From positions 1 through 64,000 of the forward strand of contig BQIV01000014.1 of assembly GCA_021604005.1 (NCBI GenBank): a stretch of 64,000 nucleotides of DNA, given 5' to 3'. A program made the translations under genes and the position numbers. This document shows positions 29,221 to 36,023 of the stretch, piece by piece. Below the pieces are notes generated by a model. That model was not told the DNA's origin. It searched no databases and saw only the letters and a list, made by a program, of their open reading frames with translations. The stretch's first letter is position 1, and every line of letters starts with the position of its first letter. The DNA comes from Nitrospirales bacterium (GTDB taxonomy: Bacteria > Nitrospirota > Nitrospiria > Nitrospirales > UBA8639).

Positions 29221-29624
29221 TTTACGTGAACCGTCCAATCTTGGGTACGGAGGGGGATGGCGGGTGTCATGGCTTCAAAATCGGCATCGCAGTGAAGCAG
29301 CGTCACCTCATGACCGATCGCCACCGCCGCGATGAGACAGTCTGCAGCTGAAGGAGAAATCCCTCGTTTCCTGAGGCGAGCGGCATAACTCCATGCTGCC
29401 TCCCACCACGTCAGATCAAAAGAAAGCCGGGGAATAGGCGCAAGCCAACGCAGGAGCGTCTCTTGATGTTCATGAGTTCGCAGGCCGGTCATCAGCTCCA
29501 GGAGAATCCACTCGGTTATCGCCGTTTCTTCATTGGTAATGAGGGGCTTGAGAAGGGTTTGAATGGCAGGACTGCCGGAAGGCCGCAAGGCATGGATCCA
29601 AACCGAAGTATCAACGAGATACAC
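29193..29624 (-). CDS. vapC: VapC-type PIN-domain ribonuclease toxin
   Basis: 143 residues. The acidic PIN residues are visible: D5 in YLVDTSVW, E41 near EETAITEWILLELMTG, D95 in SAADCLIA and a late Asp in LHCDADFEAM. VapC toxins cleave tRNA or rRNA and are held inactive by VapB. The start overlaps the end of the antitoxin gene by 14 bp. The last eight residues (PPFVSRRS) come from the intergenic repeat, so the C-terminus is longer than the fold needs. The module sits inside the pilus locus. Confidence 0.9.
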   Translation of the reverse strand: MYLVDTSVWIHALRPSGSPAIQTLLKPLITNEETAITEWILLELMTGLRTHEHQETLLRWLAPIPRLSFDLTWWEAAWSYAARLRKRGISPSAADCLIAAVAIGHEVTLLHCDADFEAMTPAIPLRTQDWTVHVKPPFVSRRS

Positions 29625-29832
29625 GAGTCGTGCGCTTTTTTCGTTGGTGACGCAATTGGTCGGAGGTCAAGTCCAAGGGAATCGTCCCTAACGCATCCGC
29701 TAAGGCTTGAAGTCGGCGTTGACGCACAACGGCCTTCAAACTTTCATCAATCGTGCCTTTAATCGTGGCAGTCCCCAATACCTTTTTGGCTTGCTCGAGC
29801 AACTCGCGATCCATCTCAATCGTTGTTTTCAT
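29611..29832 (-). CDS. vapB: VapB-type antitoxin
   Basis: 73 residues, beginning MKTTIEMDRELLEQAKKVLG, a ribbon-helix-helix DNA-binding domain of the VapB type 2 kind, with a conserved TIDESLKAVVRQRR. The charged C-terminal tail should wrap the toxin. It precedes and overlaps vapC, the usual order, and probably represses its own operon. It is encoded between two prepilin-apparatus genes with repeat arrays on both sides. Confidence 0.88.
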   Translation of the reverse strand: MKTTIEMDRELLEQAKKVLGTATIKGTIDESLKAVVRQRRLQALADALGTIPLDLTSDQLRHQRKKRTTRVSR

Positions 29833-29914
29833 ATGGGTATTTTAAAGAATTTATATATACTATTTATTAGTTTTACCCATATCGTATACGACTAATATCA
29901 TGGCGTCAATAATG

Positions 29915-30085
29915 GAAGCCGTATTTCGTTGTTCGTGAAGCGGGGGAGGGAAAAACGTGCATCGTCGTTCGTGAAGCGTATCTCGCGGAAGGAAAGAGCG
30001 TATCTCGTATCTCGCCGTTCGTATCTCGTGAGAAGAATCTTCTTGCTTTCCTTTACGAGACACGAACGACGATTCACAAGCGACG
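29915..30085. repeat. Heptamer-family intergenic repeat array
   Basis: TTCGTTGTTCGTGAAGCG, CATCGTCGTTCGTGAAGCG, CGTATCTCGTATCTCGCCG and ACGAACGACGATTCAC words lie between vapB and the 737-residue prepilin-like gene. Confidence 0.85.
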
Positions 30086-30099
30086 CCTAACGATTGCTC

Positions 30100-32313
30100 C
30101 TACGGAGCAATCGTTAGGGTACCCCGGACATCATCGATGCCACCGTCCAGCTTGGTGCCACCCACCTCTTTTCGACCAAGCAGGAGCAGTTCGATACTTC
30201 GAGTCCCGGCCGGAACGGGAACATTGTTGATGGAAAGTTGATCCCACGTTTCGGTGGTGTTTGCCCACACACTGATATACGGGTACCCAATCGGTGAGCC
30301 ACCGGATACTGCGTCATAGAACGTGATGCGTAATTGGGCTTTGTCGTCGCAGCAACCCCCCGGCGTCTCGCCATGACCAAATCCTGAAAAACTTGTGGTA
30401 GCCTTGCCCGCATCAATGTCTGTGGCATACGCGGCCACATCCAACCGCTGAAACACACCCATTTCATGAAAATTGCTTCCTGTAACGGCATCGTCAGCTC
30501 TGGCATCGCCAAAGTAGCTTCCGCCATGCGCGTACGACATCGCGCCAGTTGAGGTCCGAGCACCCCAGCCATTGTGGCCACCGTTTCCCGTCAGATCGCC
30601 GGTTTTAGTCCATCCCGTCAGGTCGCCCGTCTCAAACCCTGGGTTGGTAATGGATAAGGCCACGATGGTCGAAGGACTGCCTTTGATCAGGATGGAATCA
30701 GTGCCCTCCGCCGTCGACGTTAACGCCACATCCGCGCCATCAACGAGAATCGTGGCCGTTCCTGCGGTATTGCTCCCCACACTCGTGAGATCCAGTATGA
30801 CAATATCGGTCACATCCACGTTGATTCGGTTGTCGCCCAAATCACTGTCTCCATACTCAAAGGACGCCAGAATTTGACCAGCCTGCAAGGTAATGTCTCC
30901 AAGATTCGTTTGCTCTTCGATGAGTTCTAAGCTTTCAAACTCTTCACTAATTCGAATATCACTTCCATCGATCAATACACTAAGGGTGCCAGCCGTCGTG
31001 GCCCCCAAGGAAGTGGGCTCGAATCGATGAACATCCTCGTCATCGTAGTAAAGCAACATGTCACCTTGGAGAAGGACCTGTCCCGCAACGGTGGTATTCA
31101 TTTCCACGAAGGTAAACGCCTCGATGTCGTCAATTCCCCCAACATCTGAGGCATCCATGAACATGAAAAAGGTTCCAGAGGAATAATCATCCAGAGAGAC
31201 AGGCCGAAAGATAAACACATCTTCGTCACGAACTGCTAATGAGTTTATACTGGTCAACGTCGCATTACCTACCATGGACAACAGGAGATCTCCTTCGTTT
31301 ATCGTCACTCCCCCAACCGTCATAGAGGCATTGACGTAATGCCCAGCATCGATATCGGTAACGCCAAAATTGCTCATTTCGATGATCGATGCAAACGTAC
31401 CGAAGGTTTGCCCGGCAGGGCCGGTTTCATAGGTTAAGTTGGGATTATCAAAAGAGACAATATGTGAATCCGTCCAGGTATCTAACCCCGGCGCATCACT
31501 TGCTGTCCCCTGTGTCGACAGCCAAAGTACGATGGAAGAGAGACAGGGTGGTGCAGACAATACACGCCATTGAGAGCCGGGGGCACAGAGCGGATCAAAC
31601 TGGTACGCAACATTGCCCGTCAACGCAAACTGCACTTCCGGCGTGCCATAGGTATTATCTTCATCGAGACTGAAGATGGTTCCGGGAAGATGATAACGCA
31701 TGTAGTCAGCCAGCGTTCCTCCTCCAGAGTTTGTGGTTGCCCCGCCTATCTGATAGCTTCCACCGTCATCCAAAGCTGTCAACGTGACCCTCAGGAACGC
31801 ATCTGCAAGATTCCCGCGATAGATGTGCAGATCGGGTATTGCACTTTCGTCCGTCGTCCACCACGTGTTGAATTCCGCGGCATTGGTGATCACAGGGTTG
31901 GCATCCGCCGTTCGATTCGAGATCAAGAGAAATCGCGCGTCGGCTAAATCGACTTCGGCCAACCCTACACCATTGTTGAATCCTCCCATATTGGGATGCA
32001 GGGCATAATACCGCGGGAACAGTCGGTCATTTTGCATCAGCTGGGTCGCGTCTAACGGCGAATAACCCGGACTGTGGGCTGCAAGGGTCGGGGGCCAAGT
32101 GCGCGTACTTCGCAGATAGGTGGCGGATCCCTTTCCAATGGATTCAAGGATTTCCTTTTCCGCTTCGTTCGCTTTCATATTGAGACTCGTGAACATATTG
32201 GGCCAAATTACGGTCGCCATGATCATGACGATCGCCAACACCCCCACCATCGCGATGAGGGCGAAGCCAGCTTCATTGTGCTCATTGACTATCTTATGAG
32301 TTTTATTCTTCAT
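30100..32313 (-). CDS. Large class III-type prepilin-like protein with beta-repeat passenger (no Glu5)
   Basis: 737 residues. The leader MKNKTHKIVNEHNEAG is followed by FALIAMVGVLAIVMIMATVI, a prepilin helix with Ala rather than Glu at mature position 5, as in GspK-type tip pseudopilins. Residues 40-240 align with the other two class B prepilins of the locus (WPPTLAAHSPGYSP, FPRYYALHPNMGGFNN, ARFLLIS, EFNTWWTTDESA, YHLPGT). Then come repeated beta modules of about 90 residues with GDLLLS or GDMLLY and DVFIFRP or DVHRFEP. A C-terminal domain begins ITNPGFETGDLTGW and resembles carbohydrate-binding or discoidin folds. It is likely a surface or tip adhesin carried by the pilus. Confidence 0.82.
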   Translation of the reverse strand: MKNKTHKIVNEHNEAGFALIAMVGVLAIVMIMATVIWPNMFTSLNMKANEAEKEILESIGKGSATYLRSTRTWPPTLAAHSPGYSPLDATQLMQNDRLFPRYYALHPNMGGFNNGVGLAEVDLADARFLLISNRTADANPVITNAAEFNTWWTTDESAIPDLHIYRGNLADAFLRVTLTALDDGGSYQIGGATTNSGGGTLADYMRYHLPGTIFSLDEDNTYGTPEVQFALTGNVAYQFDPLCAPGSQWRVLSAPPCLSSIVLWLSTQGTASDAPGLDTWTDSHIVSFDNPNLTYETGPAGQTFGTFASIIEMSNFGVTDIDAGHYVNASMTVGGVTINEGDLLLSMVGNATLTSINSLAVRDEDVFIFRPVSLDDYSSGTFFMFMDASDVGGIDDIEAFTFVEMNTTVAGQVLLQGDMLLYYDDEDVHRFEPTSLGATTAGTLSVLIDGSDIRISEEFESLELIEEQTNLGDITLQAGQILASFEYGDSDLGDNRINVDVTDIVILDLTSVGSNTAGTATILVDGADVALTSTAEGTDSILIKGSPSTIVALSITNPGFETGDLTGWTKTGDLTGNGGHNGWGARTSTGAMSYAHGGSYFGDARADDAVTGSNFHEMGVFQRLDVAAYATDIDAGKATTSFSGFGHGETPGGCCDDKAQLRITFYDAVSGGSPIGYPYISVWANTTETWDQLSINNVPVPAGTRSIELLLLGRKEVGGTKLDGGIDDVRGTLTIAP

Positions 32314-32319
32314 CGTTGA

Positions 32320-32432
32320 TCAATCGTTCGCTCGTCGCTCGTGAATCGTCGCTCGTGTAAAAAGTCTTCTCGCTTTTCTTTAACGAGATACGAAATACGA
32401 ACGACGAGATACGAACGACGAGATACGTTTTT
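32320..32432. repeat. Heptamer-family repeat array upstream of the large prepilin
   Basis: TCGTTCGCTCGTCGCTCGTG, then GTGTAAAAAGTCTTCTCGC, then GAGATACGAAATACGAACGACG. With the 54-bp leader block at 32273-32326 it is a near copy of the region upstream of the prepilin at 33388-34074. Confidence 0.85.
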
Positions 32433-32557
32433 TGAATATACTTCTGTTGTTATTTTCGGTGTGTAGATAATAGTTCTTGAAAATAGTGAAGATGAGGGAG
32501 ATCTTGAGTTTGGCGGGGACTCAACGCTTCGAAGAGCGTGAATACGGATCACAAAAA

Positions 32558-32845
32558 CTAGAATAGGCTTTCCAGATCACGCGAGCCGTGCAAGACGCGA
32601 ACGACTTCGATGCCGGCCTCCAAAGGCAGGTAGAACAGAAGGTATTTTCCTATGACAAAAAACCTGAGGGCAGGAAAAAGACTGTCGCAGGTAGTGCCTA
32701 ACTTTGGGAACTCAGCAAGGAGTCGGCATTTCTCTTCAACCGTGTCAATGAAGTGATCGGCGGCTTGCGGGTTATCTTGTGCAATGTAATCCCAGATGTC
32801 ATCGAGGTCTTGAAGCGCAAGCGGACGACGAACAATCTTTGGCAT
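32558..32845 (-). CDS. parE: ParE/RelE-family toxin
   Basis: 95 residues with the family pattern ALQDLDDIWDYIAQDNPQAADHFIDTVEEKCRLLAEFPKLG and the C-terminal FVIGKYLLFYLPLEAGIEVVRVLHGSRD. ParE members poison DNA gyrase, whereas RelE members cleave mRNA; the partner ParD-type antitoxin favours ParE. It lies 3 bp after the antitoxin gene. The module interrupts the row of prepilin genes. Confidence 0.9.
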   Translation of the reverse strand: MPKIVRRPLALQDLDDIWDYIAQDNPQAADHFIDTVEEKCRLLAEFPKLGTTCDSLFPALRFFVIGKYLLFYLPLEAGIEVVRVLHGSRDLESLF

Positions 32846-32848
32846 TCG

Positions 32849-33109
32849 TTAACGGCCTTGTTTCTTGCTCTTCAGCCGTGCCCGCCCGCGTTGTTTAATA
32901 TCATCAAAATCCAGCGATGACACCGGCCCGCTTTCAATCCCGGCCTGAATATCTTTACGCAATTGTTCCATGCGCAATTCACGCAGTTGTTCCTGTTCTT
33001 CCCACAGCCGCAATGCTTCGCGGACCACCTCACTGGAAGAATGATACCGGCCCTTCTCTACATATCTCTTCACCAAGGCTTCTAGTTCAGGTGTTAATGA
33101 GACATGCAT
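32849..33109 (-). CDS. parD: ParD-type antitoxin
   Basis: 86 residues. The N-terminus VSLTPELEALVKRYVEKGRYHSSSEVVREALRLWEE is a ribbon-helix-helix domain of the ParD/CopG group. The C-terminal part (IESGPVSSLDFDDIKQRGRAR) is the toxin-binding tail. It precedes the toxin gene in the usual order and should autoregulate the pair. Confidence 0.9.
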   Translation of the reverse strand: MHVSLTPELEALVKRYVEKGRYHSSSEVVREALRLWEEQEQLRELRMEQLRKDIQAGIESGPVSSLDFDDIKQRGRARLKSKKQGR

Positions 33110-33252
33110 AAGTACAGCCCCCTCTCTTTTCAGTTAAGAGTGAGTATGAAGGCAATGAGAAAAATTGTCAATAATTATCATACTTGTCTCTTCAAAAGCT
33201 CATGTCTTGTACCCGTAAATCTGAAAAACTCTTCCTAATGAGATACGAAATC

Positions 33253-33340
33253 CTATAGCGAATCCAAATTTGTTTCGTTTTGACTATCCCAGCGCTGTGA
33301 CAGACATCAACGTCAAAAAGTTAATTCAAACGGCTATAGC
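33253..33340. repeat. CTATAGC-ended miniature element (88 bp)
   Basis: Starts CTATAGCGAATCC and ends AAACGGCTATAGC. It has the same terminal words as the 97-bp insertion at 38140-38236, with a different interior. It lies between parD and a prepilin gene, and the rest of that 278-bp gap shows no gene. Confidence 0.55.
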
Positions 33341-33387
33341 GACGTGCAACGTCTTTTTCTCCACGAGATACGGTTGGTCTTCGCCCT

Positions 33388-34074
33388 TCACTTATGAGCT
33401 AAATAGATTCTTAGCATCTTGTAGGTCTCGTTATATTTGACCTTTCCACGTTTTTCTCGCTCATCAACCGTCGTCCCTACGCCTGCATCAAGGATCCCAT
33501 CGACCCTTTCAAATTCCCGTCTCTCAACAGGCGTCAGACGGATAAATACAAGATCGGCATTAGTTGGCAGATCACTCTTTCCGTCATCATTAAAGTCATA
33601 CCCTCTATCTGCAACTAACGTCGCAGTCCCATAAGTCGTAGCGGTCATCGCTCGTATCGTGATGCTCGTGCCAAATCCTGGTGGCGAATTCGTTAAAAAT
33701 TCGGCTAAGTAGGGCCCATTGAATTTCACCCAACTATTGGTTCCCGTGTTCAGAGGGTCGGACCTCTCCAAGGTCAGGCGCGCTGGTAGTGATAGGGGGT
33801 TCACACTATCGCCACTAGTTTCAGTGCTTGGAATGCCGTCGGCATCCAGAGGAAGAATTGATCCGATATCGGCATAATAGTCCTCAATAGCGGCCTCATA
33901 CGTCTTGACCGCTGCAACCAGGGCATTGGCTTTCGATTCGGCCATGATTTCGAACACTTTCGGCAGCAAGAGTGCCACGAGTATGGCAATCACCGCCAAC
34001 ACCCCGATCATCTCGATCATGGTGAAACCGGCCTCATTGTGCTCATTGACTATCTTATGAGTTTTATTCTTCAT
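33388..34074 (-). CDS. Type IV prepilin-like protein, class A, copy 1
   Basis: 228 residues. The leader MKNKTHKIVNEHNEAG precedes FTMIEMIGVLAVIAIL with Glu5, a canonical prepilin-peptidase site. The long N-terminal helix continues through LLPKVFEIMAESKANALVAAV. The globular domain shares YYADIGSILPLDADG, FNGPYLAEF, the glycine-rich middle, RREFERVDGILDAGVG and a C-terminal RGKVKYNETYKMLRIYLAHK with the other class A proteins. The leader and upstream repeat are nearly identical at DNA level to those of the 737-residue protein at 30100-32313. Confidence 0.87.
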   Translation of the reverse strand: MKNKTHKIVNEHNEAGFTMIEMIGVLAVIAILVALLLPKVFEIMAESKANALVAAVKTYEAAIEDYYADIGSILPLDADGIPSTETSGDSVNPLSLPARLTLERSDPLNTGTNSWVKFNGPYLAEFLTNSPPGFGTSITIRAMTATTYGTATLVADRGYDFNDDGKSDLPTNADLVFIRLTPVERREFERVDGILDAGVGTTVDEREKRGKVKYNETYKMLRIYLAHK

Positions 34075-34082
34075 CGTTGATC

Positions 34083-34240
34083 AATCGGTCGCTCGTTGCT
34101 TGTCGCTCGTGAATCGTCGCTCGTGATTCGTCGCTCGTTGCTCGTGTAAAAAGTCTTCTCGCATTTCTTTAACGAGATACGAAATACGAACGACGAGAGA
34201 CGTTTGTTGCTTCTCACGCTTCACGTTTTTTCTCCTACCC
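34083..34240. repeat. Heptamer-family repeat array
   Basis: TCGGTCGCTCGTTGCTTGTCG, GTGATTCGTCGCTCGTTGCTCG and GAGATACGAAATACGAACGACG words between two prepilin genes. The 7-bp unit TCGTYGY is clear here. Confidence 0.85.
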
Positions 34241-34256
34241 TTCACGTATGTTCCAT

Positions 34257-34946
34257 TCACTTATGAGTCAAATAGATCTTCAGCCTTTTATCAGCCGTGA
34301 CATACTTGACCTTGCCACGCACTCGGCGTTCTCCAAACGTTGCCCCTATCCCCTGATCGAGGACCGCATCCACCCGTTCGAAATCCGCGCGCTCGACATC
34401 GTGAACACGCCAAAACACAACATTGGCATTGGTTGGTATATCGTTGTTGCCGTCATCATCAAAATCCCATCCTCTATCGCCCGCTGCCACCACTGTTCCG
34501 TACGCCGCGGGGTTCGTCGCCCTCATCCTCATGCTCGAACCGAACCCCGGAGGTGCATTGGTCGAAAATTTCGTTAAGTACGGCCCATTGAAGTTTGCCC
34601 AACCATTGACGCCCGTATTCAACGGGTCGGACGCATCCAAGACAAGACGGGCAGGCAGCGATAATGGATTCGCGCTGTCACCAGTCGTTTCGACGGCTGG
34701 CTCTCCATTGGCATCGAGTGGGAGAACCGAACCAATATCGGCGTAATATTTCACAATCGCCGTCTTATACAAGGCGACCGCCGCAACCACCGCATTGGTT
34801 TTGGATTCGGCCATGATCTCAAACACTTTCGGAAGCAAAAGCGCAACAAAAATGGCAATGACCGCCAATACCCCGATCATTTCGATCAAGGTGAACCCAA
34901 AATCAGTTTGCCACTTGCCTATCGGATGCATTTTATCGTTCATCAT
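34257..34946 (-). CDS. Type IV prepilin-like protein, class A, copy 2
   Basis: 229 residues. The leader MMNDKMHPIGKWQTDFG precedes FTLIEMIGVLAVIAIFVALL with Glu5. The mature protein keeps the class A pattern: ESKTNAVVAAVALYKTAIVKYYADIGSVLPLDANG, FNGPYLTKF, DFERVDAVLDQGIG, RGKVKY and a C-terminal RLKIYLTHK. It is a tandem paralogue of its neighbours. The leader is closest to that of copy 3, showing a separate duplication from the MKNKTHK leader pair. Confidence 0.87.
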   Translation of the reverse strand: MMNDKMHPIGKWQTDFGFTLIEMIGVLAVIAIFVALLLPKVFEIMAESKTNAVVAAVALYKTAIVKYYADIGSVLPLDANGEPAVETTGDSANPLSLPARLVLDASDPLNTGVNGWANFNGPYLTKFSTNAPPGFGSSMRMRATNPAAYGTVVAAGDRGWDFDDDGNNDIPTNANVVFWRVHDVERADFERVDAVLDQGIGATFGERRVRGKVKYVTADKRLKIYLTHK

Positions 34947-34954
34947 TGAATAAA

Positions 34955-35050
34955 GCGTGTCTCGTCGTTCGTATCACGTTGCTTGTAAAAGAATGATCAC
35001 AACGCTGTTCTTAACCGAGATACGAGCGACGAACAACGAACAACGTTCTG
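34955..35050. repeat. Heptamer-family repeat array
   Basis: CGTGTCTCGTCGTTCGTATC and GAGATACGAGCGACGAACAACG words between class A copies 2 and 3. Confidence 0.8.
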
Positions 35051-35057
35051 TTGTGTA

Positions 35058-35744
35058 TCACTTGTGCATGAGGTAAATTCTCATCCGGTTGGTGGACACA
35101 TCGTATTTCACGCGTCCCCGGAGCTGACGTTCTAACGCCGTTCCTCCAAAACCCGAGTCGAGCATGTTATCGATTCGCTCAAAGTCTTTCGGTGCGACGC
35201 TTCTAAATCGGAGAAAAGCCACATGCGCGTTCGTCGGAAGATCGCTATTGCCATCGTTATCGAAATCGTAACCGCGATTTATTGCGGTCGTAGGCGTGCC
35301 ATAAGACGGACCGTCGCGTACCGGCATAAACACATGCGTTCCAAAGCCCGGGGGCGAATCCGATGAGAAATGAGCCAGATATGGACCCTGAAAGTTCGCC
35401 CAACTATTGCTTCCCGTATTCAGGGGGTCTTCCTTATCCAACGTCAAACGCGCACCCAAGGACTCGACATCGATGGTATCGCCGCTGCTTTGAGCCATGG
35501 GAGTGCCTCCAGCATCCAACGGGAGAATGGTTCCCATGTCGGCGTAATACTTCACAATCGCCGTCCTGTAGGTGGCCACCGCCGCGACCAACGCATTGGC
35601 TTTCGACTCGGCCATGATTTCGAACACTCTCGGTAACAAGAGTGCGACAAGCACGGCAATGACCGCCAATACCCCGATCATTTCGATCAAGGTGAAACCA
35701 AAATCAGTTCGACACTTGCCTATCGGATGCATTTTATCGTTCAC
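35058..35744 (-). CDS. Type IV prepilin-like protein, class A, copy 3
   Basis: 228 residues. The leader MNDKMHPIGKCRTDFG precedes FTLIEMIGVLAVIAVLVALL with Glu5. Class A features are intact: ESKANALVAAVATYRTAIVKYYADMGTILPLDAGG, FQGPYLAHF, DFERIDNMLDSGFG, RGRVKYDVSTNRMRIYLMHK. Several adjacent major-pilin-like genes suggest either alternative subunits or a mixed fibre. Confidence 0.87.
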   Translation of the reverse strand: MNDKMHPIGKCRTDFGFTLIEMIGVLAVIAVLVALLLPRVFEIMAESKANALVAAVATYRTAIVKYYADMGTILPLDAGGTPMAQSSGDTIDVESLGARLTLDKEDPLNTGSNSWANFQGPYLAHFSSDSPPGFGTHVFMPVRDGPSYGTPTTAINRGYDFDNDGNSDLPTNAHVAFLRFRSVAPKDFERIDNMLDSGFGGTALERQLRGRVKYDVSTNRMRIYLMHK

Positions 35745-35749
35745 CCTTA

Positions 35750-36022
35750 GATCATCCGTATCTCGTCGCTTGTTGCTCGTATCTCGTAAAAGAAAAATCA
35801 GAACCCTCTTCTTGCGAGAGACGAGTTAATGTCTAGGACAATCTGTTTCCCTAACCGCCATACCTCCAAATCCCTGAAACTCTTAATTTTTTCCATATCA
35901 CAACGACATTTTGTTTAAAAACTAAGAGAATCTCCTCACGAGAGACGAGCGACGATTCACGAGCAACGTCTCTTGTCCCACGAGCGACGATTCACGAGCA
36001 ACGAGCAACGAGCGACAGCTTC
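35750..36022. repeat. Heptamer-family repeat arrays flanking a short gap
   Basis: Array words at 35757-35830 (CGTATCTCGTCGCTTGTTGCTCG) and 35935-36020 (GAGAGACGAGCGACGATTCACGAGCAACG and relatives) flank about 100 bp without features. The second array abuts the stop of the class B prepilin gene. Confidence 0.8.
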
Positions 36023-36023
36023 T

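Noticed and set aside
32310-32552. 80-residue leftward frame upstream of the large prepilin
   Set aside because: It is composed of repeat-derived peptide (SYLVVRISYLVKEK and similar) and overlaps the array; no evidence for a protein.
23700-35050. Heptamer arrays considered as CRISPR arrays
   Set aside because: There are no constant-length unique spacers, no leader and no cas genes; the units are contiguous 7-bp variants.
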